Source: an uncultured Maritimibacter sp. (GTDB lineage Bacteria; Pseudomonadota; Alphaproteobacteria; Rhodobacterales; Rhodobacteraceae). From it: a DNA stretch of 40,987 nucleotides. The stretch lies in contig CAJXYS010000030.1 of NCBI GenBank assembly GCA_913063035.1, positions 1-40,987 of the forward strand, given 5' to 3'. Below are positions 1 through 8,187 of the stretch, piece after piece. The position numbers and the translations under genes were made by a program. The notes beneath the pieces were generated by a model. That model was not told where the DNA came from, ran no database searches, and worked only from the letters and a program-made list of their open reading frames with translations. Every line of letters begins with the position of its first letter. Position 1 is the stretch's first letter.

Positions 1-2
1 AT

Positions 3-404
3 CCGTGGTGGGATCTCCCGCAGCTTCTCGGTACCGTTGGCGGCATCGCGCTTGCGGTGGGCACCGGGGGATTGCTGGTTGCTAAACGCAAACGTCTACC
101 GGACATGGTCGAGCCGGCAACCCGCGGTATGGACACCGCCTTCACTCTCATGCTGCATTTGACGGCCGTTACGGGCTTGGCGCTTCATTTTCTAGCGCTG
201 ACTCCTCTGCTTGGTGTGTTGCTGGCGCTGCATCTTGGTGTCGTATTTGCGCTTTTCCTGACGATGCCGTACGGCAAATTTGTGCATGGCCTTTACCGCT
301 TTGCCGCGCTTTGCCGGCTTGCCATGGCGCGGCGCCATGGTCTCAAGGCGCCCGAGGCGCCGGTAAGAAGCGGCGCCCCGGGGGCGGCGCCCTCGCGCGG
401 GTGA
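3..404 (+). CDS. tcuB: TcuB-like membrane electron-transfer protein, C-terminal part (5' end outside window)
   Basis: The reading frame is open from the left edge, so only the last 133 residues are seen. TcuB (CitB) proteins pass electrons from the FAD enzyme TcuA, which oxidises tricarballylate or related tricarboxylates, into the membrane quinone pool. The visible part has hydrophobic segments (about residues 6-23 and 46-85) and a family-typical ending PYGKFVHGLYRFAALCR, with several histidines in or near the membrane segments that could bind heme. The Fe-S part would lie upstream. It ends in a GTGA overlap with the next gene, suggesting one operon. Codon use is less GC-biased than in the flagellar genes. 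The family assignment rests on recall of the C-terminal signature; the substrate is unproven. Confidence 0.75.
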   Translation, partial: PWWDLPQLLGTVGGIALAVGTGGLLVAKRKRLPDMVEPATRGMDTAFTLMLHLTAVTGLALHFLALTPLLGVLLALHLGVVFALFLTMPYGKFVHGLYRFAALCRLAMARRHGLKAPEAPVRSGAPGAAPSRG

Positions 405-406
405 CG

Positions 407-1762
407 ATGACCAAGCCGTTGCGAATCGGTGCGGGAGCGGGTTTTGCCGACGACAGAATCGCTCCGGCGCTCGCCATGGCGGAGGCGGGGGCGGTCGATT
501 TTCTCGTATTTGAATGTCTTGCCGAGCGGACCGTTGCCCGCGAAGTCTTGGCACGCCGTGAAAACGACGAACACGGCTATAATCCCCACCTCGCCGACCG
601 CATGCGCACCGTTCTGCCAGCCTGTCTGCGCCACGGGATCCGGATCGTTTCGAACATGGGTGCGGCCAACCCGGTCGCTGCGGCCCGGCGCTCCGTTGAG
701 ATTGCGCACGAACTCGGCCATTCGCGGCTGCGTGCAGCCGCCATCACCGGTGACGAAGTTAACGAAGCCGTGGCGGCTCGCCCGGATCTGCCTCTTATGG
801 AGTCCGGCGAGCCCGTCGAAAGTATCCTGCCGCGGATGGTATCAGCCAACGCCTATCTTGGTGCCGACGCGGTTCTGGCAGGGCTTGAAACCGGGGCGGA
901 TGTTGTTCTGACTGGGCGTGTTGCGGATCCCTCGCTTTTTCTTGCGCCGGCCATGCATGTCTTTGGCTGGGGCCACGACGATCTGGACTGCATCGCGCAA
1001 GGCACGGCCACAGGCCATCTTCTGGAATGTGCGGCCCAGTTAACGGGCGGCTACTTTGCCGACCCGACTCGTCCCGAGAAATATGTGCCAGAGCTTGCCG
1101 ATATCGGCAGCCCCATCGCCGAAATTGGCTGCGACGGAGCGGTGAGCTTGTACAAATTGCCGGGAACCGGCGGGCGTCTTGACCGGCGAACCGCGACCGA
1201 GCAGCTGCTCTACGAGGTGCATGATCCAGCCGCATACGTGACCCCTGACTGCATCCTGGACCTGACGGAGGTTGATCTGTTGCATGCCGGCAGGGACCGT
1301 GTCGCGGTAACGGGCGCAAGGGCCGCTCCTGCGCCGAAACACCTGAAAGTTCTGATCGCATATTCGGACGGTTACATCGGCGAGGGTCAGGTGGGTTATG
1401 CGGGGATAGGGGCCGTTGAGCGTGCCGAACTCGCCGCCGAGACGGTGCAAGAGCGCCTGCGCAGACGTGGATTTAATTACGAAGAAATCCGCGTGGATCT
1501 TATCGGTTGCACCAGCTTGCATGGTGCGGCGTCAGGGCCATCGGACCCCTACGAGGTCCGGCTGAGAGTCGCCGCGCGAACACCCGACCGAGATGCGGCA
1601 AGGGCCGTGGGGTTCGAAGTTCGCGCCATGCATGTAAACGGGCCAACGGGTGGTGGAGGTGGCAGCGTGCCCAACGTGCGCGAGGTGATGGCGGTCCAAT
1701 CCGTCCTTCTGCCGCGAGAATTGGTGTGCCCTGAGGTGACTGTGATTGGAGATGGGCCGTGA
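407..1762 (+). CDS. AtuA family (DUF1446) acyclic terpene utilisation-like protein
   Basis: A 451-aa protein matching the AtuA/DUF1446 family: N-terminal RIGAGAGFADDRI, then DFLVFECLAERT, SNMGAANPVAA, and a glycine-rich NGPTGGGGG stretch near the C-terminus. AtuA is encoded in the citronellol/geraniol catabolic cluster of Pseudomonas, but its reaction is not well established; many homologues sit in organic-acid operons as here. The ATG at 407 is chosen. An in-frame GTG at 401 overlaps the tcuB stop as GTGA and is an equally possible start; the reading frame also extends back to 311, inside tcuB, which is unlikely to be used. The C-terminal small domain found fused in many AtuA proteins is encoded by the next gene. 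Confidence 0.85.
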   Translation: MTKPLRIGAGAGFADDRIAPALAMAEAGAVDFLVFECLAERTVAREVLARRENDEHGYNPHLADRMRTVLPACLRHGIRIVSNMGAANPVAAARRSVEIAHELGHSRLRAAAITGDEVNEAVAARPDLPLMESGEPVESILPRMVSANAYLGADAVLAGLETGADVVLTGRVADPSLFLAPAMHVFGWGHDDLDCIAQGTATGHLLECAAQLTGGYFADPTRPEKYVPELADIGSPIAEIGCDGAVSLYKLPGTGGRLDRRTATEQLLYEVHDPAAYVTPDCILDLTEVDLLHAGRDRVAVTGARAAPAPKHLKVLIAYSDGYIGEGQVGYAGIGAVERAELAAETVQERLRRRGFNYEEIRVDLIGCTSLHGAASGPSDPYEVRLRVAARTPDRDAARAVGFEVRAMHVNGPTGGGGGSVPNVREVMAVQSVLLPRELVCPEVTVIGDGP

Positions 1763-2082
1763 CCCGCGTTCATGATATCGCTCATGCGCGTGCCGGCGAC
1801 AAGGGTGACACGTCTAACCTTGTGGTGGTGGCCTACGACGAAACAGCTTGGGAGCGGTTGGCGAGCGATTTGACCGCGGAGCTTGTAGCCCGCGCCTTTG
1901 CGCCGATCGCCCGAGGGCCCGTGACTCGATACGAATTGCCGCGATTGCAGGCGCTCAATTTCGTCATCGAAAATGCCTTAGGCGGTGGTGTCGCGCGTTC
2001 ACTGTCCATCGATCCCCATGGCAAGACGCTGAGTGCACTGATGCTGACCATTGAATTGCCCGAGCCTAAGAGGCGTCGATGA
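1759..2082 (+). CDS. Small AtuA C-terminal-like protein
   Basis: A 107-aa protein beginning with GTG inside a GTGA overlap with the AtuA gene. The start VHDIAHARAGDKGDTSNLVVVAY and the later ALNFVIENALGGGVARSL match the small domain that in many bacteria forms the C-terminus of AtuA-like proteins (here read as MTRVHDIAHARAGDKGD). As a separate but coupled gene it probably forms a complex with the AtuA protein; this is inference from the overlap and from fused homologues. No catalytic motif is recognised. It overlaps the next gene as ATGA. Confidence 0.8.
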   Translation: MTRVHDIAHARAGDKGDTSNLVVVAYDETAWERLASDLTAELVARAFAPIARGPVTRYELPRLQALNFVIENALGGGVARSLSIDPHGKTLSALMLTIELPEPKRRR

Positions 2083-3047
2083 AGATTGCTGTGCTGGACG
2101 ATTACCTAGGTTACTCCATGATCGATGCCGATTGGGGTGTCCATGCAGGCGACGTCACCGTTTTTCGAGAGCCGATCCCGGCGGCGGATCTTGCGACCAC
2201 GCTGGCACCTTTTGATGTGCTTTGCGTCATGCGCGAACGCACGCCTCTCCCGGCAGATCTGATTACATCTCTGCCGAATTTGCGCCTAATCGTTACGACA
2301 GGAATGCGCAACCACTCGATCGATACCGACGCCGCGGCAGAATGCGGAATTACCGTGTGCGGCACGGCAAGCCGGACAGCGGCCACAGCGCATCTGGCAA
2401 TGACGTTGATCCTTGCGACAGCGCGAAATCTGGTCGGAAACATCAATGCCGTTGGCCGCGGTGGTTGGCAGGTCGAGGCTGGGCGTGACCTCGAAGGCCT
2501 CACACTTGGACTGGTCGGTCTGGGCCGGCTCGGTGGTGAGGTTGCGCGACTGGCGCGCCCATTCGGCGTCGATCTGGTCGCCTGGAGCGGGAACCTGACC
2601 CAAACGAGATGTGAGGAAGTTGGTGTCGCCCGCGCAGAAAGCCTCGGAGATCTGATGGAATGTGCCGACATCGCGTCTATTCATCTTGTTTTGTCGGAAC
2701 GGACTGAGGGTCTTATCGACGCCGAAACGCTGGCGAGAATGCGGCCTGATGCGAGCCTCGTGAACACGTCCCGCGGGCCGATTGTCGATAGAGATGCCTT
2801 GTTATCTGCCTTGCGCGCCCGCACATTAGGATGCGCCGCGCTCGATGTATTTGAAGAAGAACCGCTGCCTGCTAACAGTCCGTGGCGTGATCCAGAACTG
2901 ATCGCGGAAGGGCGACTTATTCTGACCCCTCATATCGGCTACGGCGCGCGCGCGACCTATGCGCAGATGTACCGCGAAACCGCCGAATGCGTGCGGGCCT
3001 TCGCCGACGGCGCGCCAATTCGGAACCTCCGAGGCAGGGGTTGGTGA
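2079..3047 (+). CDS. D-2-hydroxyacid dehydrogenase family protein (NAD(P)-dependent)
   Basis: A 322-aa protein of the SerA/LdhA-like 2-hydroxyacid dehydrogenase family, which interconverts 2-oxoacids and D-2-hydroxyacids using NAD(P). The nucleotide-binding glycines are G147, G149 and G152 (GLGRLG). The expected catalytic triad is present: R232 in NTSRGPIVD, E261 in VFEEEPL and H285 in LTPHIGY. The start is fixed by an ATGA overlap with the upstream gene. Placement with TcuB and AtuA-like genes suggests a role in breakdown of a branched or tricarboxylic acid, but the sequence does not give the substrate. It is the last gene of the operon; the sequence becomes AT-rich and foreign-looking directly after its stop. 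Confidence 0.88.
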   Translation: MKIAVLDDYLGYSMIDADWGVHAGDVTVFREPIPAADLATTLAPFDVLCVMRERTPLPADLITSLPNLRLIVTTGMRNHSIDTDAAAECGITVCGTASRTAATAHLAMTLILATARNLVGNINAVGRGGWQVEAGRDLEGLTLGLVGLGRLGGEVARLARPFGVDLVAWSGNLTQTRCEEVGVARAESLGDLMECADIASIHLVLSERTEGLIDAETLARMRPDASLVNTSRGPIVDRDALLSALRARTLGCAALDVFEEEPLPANSPWRDPELIAEGRLILTPHIGYGARATYAQMYRETAECVRAFADGAPIRNLRGRGW

Positions 3048-3065
3048 AAAATAGTAGGCGAAGTA

Positions 3066-3227
3066 TCACGCCAGGTACGCGACACTCATGCCGTGAATGC
3101 TGACACGGAGCATCCACTGACCACCGCCGTCTGAGCGCTTGATAAGCCACAGGCCCCCGCCGTCGGCATACTTGCCAGGACGCGCCGACTTTACCTGGAG
3201 CGCTGTCAGTCTGTGCAGAGCTCGCAT
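3066..3227 (-). pseudogene. Truncated tyrosine-type phage/island integrase (N-terminal arm-binding domain only)
   Basis: A 53-codon fragment on the minus strand. LTALQVKSARPGKYADGGGL and GGQWMLRVSIHG match the N-terminal DUF4102-like domain of P4-type tyrosine integrases, whose full length is about 400 aa. The core-binding and catalytic domains (R..H-x-x-R..Y) are absent: the frame stops at 3066, only 18 bases from the stop of the dehydrogenase gene. The ATG at 3227 is preceded by a good ribosome-binding sequence (AGAGGGA), so the original start seems intact. I read this as the remnant of an integrated element whose remaining integrase was deleted. Confidence 0.8.
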
Positions 3228-3267
3228 CTTGATCCCTCTTAGTATCCACCCTTTTGTTTTGCACAGT

Positions 3268-3360
3268 ATTGGACAGCATTCAACTGCATTAGACACCTAA
3301 ACATCTGAATAATAAGGTTTCAACCGTAATCATTAGACTACATTGGACAGCACTAGACAC
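3268..3360. repeat. Repeated TTGGACAG / TTAGACAC-like motifs upstream of the integrase remnant
   Basis: Within 93 bases there are five related octamers: TTGGACAG at 3269-3276 and 3343-3350, TTAGACAC at 3289-3296, TTAGACTA at 3334-3341 and CTAGACAC at 3353-3360. An 11-base exact repeat (ATTGGACAGCA) occurs at 3268-3278 and 3342-3352. The tract is unusually AT-rich for this window: 22 of the 60 bases in 3301-3360 are G or C. Its position just upstream of an integrase start fits arm-type integrase-binding or attachment-site sequence. That role is inferred. Confidence 0.5.
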
Positions 3361-3410
3361 TTGTTCAATGCCCTTCACCGGCACCACCTCACCTCCAGCC
3401 AGCGCCCGCG

Positions 3411-3425
3411 TTAAGGTGCCGTTCA
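3411..3425. promoter_or_regulatory. CtrA-like box upstream of motB
   Basis: TTAA at 3411-3414, seven bases, then TTCA at 3422-3425: 7 of 8 positions match the CtrA consensus TTAA-N7-TTAA. It lies 47 bases before the motB start, at the point where GC-rich core sequence resumes after the integrase scar. CtrA controls the fla2-type flagellum in Rhodobacter sphaeroides; function here is inferred from that and from similar boxes in other gaps of this cluster. Confidence 0.5.
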
Positions 3426-3471
3426 CATGCCTTTGCTAGCCCGGTGACGGGGTATGCGAGAGGGGTGTGCG

Positions 3472-4299
3472 ATGGCGCAGGACAATCTGCGGCCGGTCAT
3501 CATCAAGCGGAAGAAACTCGTCGGGGGCGACGGGCATCACGGCGGGGCCTGGAAGGTCGCCTATGCCGATTTCGTCACCGCGATGATGGCCTTCTTCATG
3601 CTGATGTGGCTTTTGAACGCGACGACGGAAAAGCAGCGCAAGGGCATTGCCGATTATTTCAGCCCGACGATCCCGGTGCACCGGGTCTCGGGCGGCGGGC
3701 AGGGGGCGCTCGGCGGCCAGAGCGTCATGTCCGAGGACACGCTGGCCCATGACGGGACCGGTGCCAGTAACGCCAACCCGACGGCGCTCAACCGCGCGCG
3801 TGGCGAGGTCGCCCGGGATGAAACCGCGGCGCTGGAGGCCATCGCGGAGCAACTTGCCGCCGACAGTGGCGAGAGCGCCGTCGCCGACAGCCTGCGCGAC
3901 CATATCCGCACCCGCGTCACCGACGAGGGCCTTATCGTCGAGCTTTTCGACCTGCCGGGCAGCCCGCTCTTCGCGCCGGGGACGACGACGCCGCGCCCGG
4001 TGCTCGAGGCGCTGTCGGGGATGCTGGCCGAGGTCTTCGCCCTGGTCTCCAACGAAGTGGCCGTCGCGGGCCACAGCAGGGCCCACCCGGTCGTGCTGGC
4101 CAGGAACCCGGTGTGGGATCTCTCCACCAGGCGCGCGCAGGCCATGCGCCTGCAGCTCGTCGGGGATGGCCTCGGCGCGGAGCGGGTGCAGCGGGTCACA
4201 GGCTGGGCCGATCGCCGCCCGACCGAGCCCGACCGGATGGACGTCCGCAACAACCGGCTGGAAATCACCCTGCTGCGCAGCGGCGCAGGGTCCCGGTAA
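3472..4299 (+). CDS. motB: Flagellar motor stator protein MotB
   Basis: A 275-aa stator subunit that, with MotA, forms the ion channel driving rotation and anchors it to peptidoglycan. After a basic cytoplasmic N-terminus comes one membrane helix (about 32-49) containing the essential ion-binding aspartate D33 in AYADFVTAMMAFFMLMWLL. A linker and an OmpA-like C-terminal domain (about 130-275) follow, with the family-like WDLSTRRAQAM and RNNRLEI. The usual GHTD is GHSR (residues 200-203), so the aspartate expected to contact peptidoglycan is missing. The ATG at 3472 is chosen over 3454 because GAGAGGGG lies 7 bases upstream. It is unusual in being far from motA (14286). Confidence 0.88.
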   Translation: MAQDNLRPVIIKRKKLVGGDGHHGGAWKVAYADFVTAMMAFFMLMWLLNATTEKQRKGIADYFSPTIPVHRVSGGGQGALGGQSVMSEDTLAHDGTGASNANPTALNRARGEVARDETAALEAIAEQLAADSGESAVADSLRDHIRTRVTDEGLIVELFDLPGSPLFAPGTTTPRPVLEALSGMLAEVFALVSNEVAVAGHSRAHPVVLARNPVWDLSTRRAQAMRLQLVGDGLGAERVQRVTGWADRRPTEPDRMDVRNNRLEITLLRSGAGSR

Positions 4300-4317
4300 T
4301 CCGGCGCATTTTATCTG

Positions 4318-4332
4318 TTAGCGTCCTGTTAA
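4318..4332. promoter_or_regulatory. CtrA-like box upstream of flgE
   Basis: TTAG at 4318-4321, seven bases, TTAA at 4329-4332: 7 of 8 positions of the TTAA-N7-TTAA consensus. It sits between motB and flgE, 54 bases before the flgE start, and would control the flgE-flgK-flgL-flgI run. Confidence 0.6.
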
Positions 4333-4386
4333 ACCGCCATGCGGATAGTCGGTGCAGGCCCTGACCTTGCACAGAAAGGCGTGCGC

Positions 4387-5688
4387 ATGACGATCTCTTC
4401 TTCGCTCAATGCCGGGGTGGCCGGGCTCAACGTGAATGCCAGCCGCCTCGCCACGATCTCCGACAACATCGCGAACTCCTCGACCTTCGGCTACAAGCGC
4501 TCGGTTGCCGAGTTCCAGTCGATGGTGATCGGCGACACCAGCGGCCGCTACTCGGCCGGCGGTGTCCGGGCGACCACGACCCGCGAGATCGATGAGCAGG
4601 GCACGCTGGTCACGACGGACAACCCGACCGATCTTGCCGTGGCCGGGCGCGGTTTCCTGCCGGTGACCACCGCCACGGCGGTGGACAACGCCACCGGCGG
4701 CTACCCGCTGCTTCTGACCACCACGGCCTCCTTCCGCCCGGATTCCGAGGGCATCCTCCGGACCGAGGCCGGCCAGGTGCTGCTGGGCTGGCCGGCGGCG
4801 TCGGATGGCAGCATCCCGGCCTATGCGCGCGACAGCATGTCGGGGCTGCAACCGGTCCGCATCAACCTCAACCAGTTCGAAGGCGATCCGACCACGCGGA
4901 TCGGGCTCGGCATGAACCTGCCCGCGACCGAAACCCGGGCGGGCGCCACCGGCGGCCCGTTCGGTATCGCGATCGAATACTACGACAATCTCGGCACGAC
5001 CGAGACGCTCGATGTCAGCTTCTCGCCGACGGTCCCGGCGACCGGCGCCTCCAACGAGTGGACGGTGACGATCACCGACAGTGCCAGCGGCGGGGCCACC
5101 ATCGGCGAATACGTGGTGACCTTCGATGACAGTCGGATCGATGGCGGCACCGTGGCCTCGGTCGCCACCACCACGGGCGGGGCCTACGACCCGGCAACCG
5201 GGCTGGTCACGGTCACCACGGCCAGCGGGCCCATCGACGTCGACATCGGGGCGCCCGGCGACCCCAGCGGGCTGACGCAGCTCTCCGATGATTTCGCCCC
5301 GAGCGGAATCACCAAGGACGGCTCGCCGGTCGGGATCCTGACCTCGGTGGAGGTCGACGAGAACGGTCTCGTGCAGGCGATCTACGATATCGGCTTCACC
5401 CGCACGATTTACCAGATCCCGCTGGTCGACGTGCCCAACCCGAACGGGCTGACCTCGGAAAGCGCCCAGACCTACCGGATATCCGGCGAGAGCGGGTCCT
5501 ACTACCTCTGGGATGCCGGGGACGGTCCGGTGGGTGGTCTCATCGGCTTCGCGCGCGAGGAGTCCGCGACCGACGTGGCCGGTGAGCTGACGCAGATGAT
5601 CCAGACCCAGCGCGCCTATTCCTCGAACGCCAAGGTCATCCAGACCGTCGACGAAATGCTGCAGGAGACAACCAACATCAAGCGGTGA
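4387..5688 (+). CDS. flgE: Flagellar hook protein FlgE
   Basis: A 433-aa hook subunit, polymerised outside the cell beyond the rod. It has the rod/hook family N-terminus (SSLNAGVAGLNVNASRLA, SDNIANSSTFGYKR) and C-terminus (MIQTQRAYSSNAKVIQTVDE), both of which form the coiled core of the filament, with a variable outer domain between. No signal peptide is present, as expected for a substrate of the flagellar export apparatus. The ATG at 4387 is preceded by AGAAAGG; an in-frame ATG at 4339 would add a tail with no family resemblance. It leads the operon flgE-flgK-flgL-flgI. Confidence 0.93.
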   Translation: MTISSSLNAGVAGLNVNASRLATISDNIANSSTFGYKRSVAEFQSMVIGDTSGRYSAGGVRATTTREIDEQGTLVTTDNPTDLAVAGRGFLPVTTATAVDNATGGYPLLLTTTASFRPDSEGILRTEAGQVLLGWPAASDGSIPAYARDSMSGLQPVRINLNQFEGDPTTRIGLGMNLPATETRAGATGGPFGIAIEYYDNLGTTETLDVSFSPTVPATGASNEWTVTITDSASGGATIGEYVVTFDDSRIDGGTVASVATTTGGAYDPATGLVTVTTASGPIDVDIGAPGDPSGLTQLSDDFAPSGITKDGSPVGILTSVEVDENGLVQAIYDIGFTRTIYQIPLVDVPNPNGLTSESAQTYRISGESGSYYLWDAGDGPVGGLIGFAREESATDVAGELTQMIQTQRAYSSNAKVIQTVDEMLQETTNIKR

Positions 5689-5725
5689 CCCCGCAAGGGG
5701 CCCGGTCTTGCAAGCGGAGTGAGAG

Positions 5726-7180
5726 ATGAGTATCGCCAGCACCCTGAACAACGCCCTCTCCGGCCTGACCGCCGCCGCGCGGTCGACGGAAGTCGTGTCC
5801 AACAATATCGCGAACGCGATGACCGAAGGGTATGGCCGGCGCGAGATCATGCTTTCCTCCGTGGCGGTCGCGGGCCAGGGCGCGGGTGTGCGTATCGACG
5901 GCATTCAGCGCATCGTGGACCAGACCGCCATCGCCGGACGCCGGCTCGCCGCGGGCGCCGAGGCCCATGCATCGGTCGATGCCGGGTTTCACGCCGGCCT
6001 CGAGCGCGTGACCGGCCTGCCGGGCGATCCTGGTGCGCTCGGGACCCTGTTCGCCGAATTCTCCGCCACCCTCGCCGAGGCTCAGAGCCGGCCGGACGAT
6101 GCGTCCCGTCTCGCCGCCGTGGCGGGGTCCGCGGATCGCCTCATCGGGCAGTTCAACCTGATTTCCACCGAGATCCAGACCGCCCGCATGACGGCGGACC
6201 GGGAAATCGCGAACCAGGTGCGCGAGGTGAACGATACGCTGGCCCGGATCGCGGATCTGAATGGCCAGATCCGCTTGCTGCAGGGTGCCGGGCGCGATCC
6301 GAGCGGCCTTCTCGACGAGCGACAGCGCCTGATTGACCGGGTCTCCGAGATCATCCCGATCCGCGAGGTTCCCCGGGAAGGCGGGCAGGTCGCGCTTTTC
6401 ACGCCGAACGGGTCGGCCCTGCTCGACGGGCGCCCTGCCGAACTGGGCTTCACCGCGACCGGCTACATCGACCCGGCGATGACCATCGGCAGCGGGGCGC
6501 TGTCCGGTCTGACCCTGAACGGCCGGGCGGTAGCGACCGCGGGCGATTCGGCGCCCTTGGCAGGTGGATCGCTGGCGGCGCAGTTCGCGGTGCGGGACGA
6601 CTGGGCGGTCACCGCCGATGCGCAGATCGACGCGCTGGCGCGGGACCTGATCGAGCGGTTCGCCGACCCGTCCGTCGACCCGACGCTCGCGCTGGGTGCG
6701 CCGGGCCTGTTTACCGATGCCGGGGCCGCGCTCGATCCTGCCGAAGAACCGGGCCTGGCGGGGCGGCTCGCGCTTAACGCCCTGGTTGACCCGGACCAGG
6801 CCGGCACCCATTGGCGGCTGCGCGACGGGCTGGGCGCGGCGGCCCCGGGACCGGTTGGCGAGGCCGGCCTGCTGATCGCCATGTCCGATGCGCTGGCGGC
6901 CGACCGGACGCCCGTAACCGGCGACTGGGCCACGCCCGGCGACGCGGCCGGGCTGGCGGCGGCCTTTCTCTCGGACGTCTCCGCGCGCCAGCAGTCGGCC
7001 GAGGCGGACCAGACCCATGCCGCCTTCCTCGTCGAGGGATATCTGCGGGACGAGCGGGCGCTCGGCGTCGATACCGACCAGGAGATGCAGAAGCTTCTGC
7101 TGATCGAGCAGGCCTATGCCGCGAATGCCCGCGTGATGCAGACCGCCGACGACATGATCGCGCGCCTTCTGGAGATTTAG
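5726..7180 (+). CDS. flgK: Flagellar hook-filament junction protein FlgK (HAP1)
   Basis: A 484-aa hook-associated protein that joins hook to filament. The N-terminus (SIASTLNNALSGLTAAARST, VSNNIANAMTEGYGRR) and C-terminus (LLLIEQAYAANARVMQTADDMI) carry the rod/hook/HAP family motifs. The region between includes a helical part (about 150-215) and a poorly conserved domain. The flgE-flgK gap of 37 bases holds a small hairpin of four C-G pairs closed by a GCAA loop (5689-5700) and a GGAGTGAG ribosome-binding site. The stop is followed by flgL after two bases. Confidence 0.9.
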   Translation: MSIASTLNNALSGLTAAARSTEVVSNNIANAMTEGYGRREIMLSSVAVAGQGAGVRIDGIQRIVDQTAIAGRRLAAGAEAHASVDAGFHAGLERVTGLPGDPGALGTLFAEFSATLAEAQSRPDDASRLAAVAGSADRLIGQFNLISTEIQTARMTADREIANQVREVNDTLARIADLNGQIRLLQGAGRDPSGLLDERQRLIDRVSEIIPIREVPREGGQVALFTPNGSALLDGRPAELGFTATGYIDPAMTIGSGALSGLTLNGRAVATAGDSAPLAGGSLAAQFAVRDDWAVTADAQIDALARDLIERFADPSVDPTLALGAPGLFTDAGAALDPAEEPGLAGRLALNALVDPDQAGTHWRLRDGLGAAAPGPVGEAGLLIAMSDALAADRTPVTGDWATPGDAAGLAAAFLSDVSARQQSAEADQTHAAFLVEGYLRDERALGVDTDQEMQKLLLIEQAYAANARVMQTADDMIARLLEI

Positions 7181-7182
7181 AG

Positions 7183-8187
7183 ATGACGTTTCAGTCCATT
7201 GGCGATCTGGTGCAGCACTTCCAGACCCGGCGGGATACGGCGCGGATGACAGCGCAGGTCGCCCGGCTGACTGACGAGCTCGGCTCGGGGCGCAAGGCCG
7301 ATCTGGCCGAAACGGTCAGGGGCGATTTCCGGCCGCTTTCGGCGATCCGACATCGGCTGACGCTCATGGAAAGCTTCGCGCGGGTGCGCGCGGAAGCCGC
7401 GCTTCGCGCGGAGATGATCCAGACGCATCTGGAGTCGGTTCAGACGGCCGGGCGCACGGCGGCGGATGCGCTGATGGGCGACGCCGCCGATCGCGGTGCG
7501 GGCCTGTCGGCTGCGGGCGAGACCGCCCGCCATGCGTTCGAGACCGCGATCGGGGCGCTCAACGGGGATGCCGGCGGCCAGACGTTGTTCGCGGGCCAGG
7601 CCGTCGACCGCGCCGCGCTCGTCGCGCCGGACGATATGCTTAGCGACCTGCAAACGCTGGTGTCCGGCGCCGTCTCGGCGGCGGATGCGCTGTCGCTGGT
7701 CGAGACCTATTTCGGCGCGGGCGGCGGCTATGAGACGACCGCTTATCTCGGTGATGCGCAACCGCTTCAGCCGGTGCGGCTGTCCGAGAGCGACCGCGTC
7801 GCGCTGGACGTCACGGCGCTGGCACCGGAGATCCGCGCGACGCTGGCGGGCCTTGCCGCCGGGGCGCTCCTCGATGGTGGGGTTCCCGGGCTCAGCGACC
7901 TGGAACGCGCCCGCCTCGCGGATCTCGCCGGTGCCAAGCTGCGCACGACCGAGGAAGATCTCATTGGCCTGCGCGCCGGTATCGGCGCGGCGGAAGACCG
8001 GATCGACCGGGTCGATGCCGCAAGCGCGGCCGAGCAGACCTCGCTCGAACTCGCGCGTGGACGGATCGAGGATGCCGATCCCTACGCCACCGCGTCGGCG
8101 CTGGAGGCCGCGCGCCTCCAGCTCGAGACGCTCTATGCCGCGACGGCGCGGCTGTCCGATCTCTCGCTGACGCGTTACCTGCGGTGA
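7183..8187 (+). CDS. flgL: Flagellar hook-filament junction protein FlgL (HAP3)
   Basis: A 334-aa flagellin-like protein forming the second junction zone. The N-terminal helices (SIGDLVQHFQTRRDTARMTA, LTDELGSGRKADLAE) and C-terminal helices (ARLQLETLYAATARLSDLSL) resemble flagellin-type D0/D1 regions; the middle is divergent. Its start lies two bases after the flgK stop with a GGAGAT ribosome-binding site inside the end of flgK. It follows flgK and precedes flgI with overlapping codons, which supports the assignment more than sequence similarity alone. Confidence 0.85.
   Translation: MTFQSIGDLVQHFQTRRDTARMTAQVARLTDELGSGRKADLAETVRGDFRPLSAIRHRLTLMESFARVRAEAALRAEMIQTHLESVQTAGRTAADALMGDAADRGAGLSAAGETARHAFETAIGALNGDAGGQTLFAGQAVDRAALVAPDDMLSDLQTLVSGAVSAADALSLVETYFGAGGGYETTAYLGDAQPLQPVRLSESDRVALDVTALAPEIRATLAGLAAGALLDGGVPGLSDLERARLADLAGAKLRTTEEDLIGLRAGIGAAEDRIDRVDAASAAEQTSLELARGRIEDADPYATASALEAARLQLETLYAATARLSDLSLTRYLR

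Noticed and set aside
3048-3471. tRNA gene as integration target beside the integrase remnant
   Set aside because: No cloverleaf or CCA-like 3' end was found by eye in this stretch on either strand.
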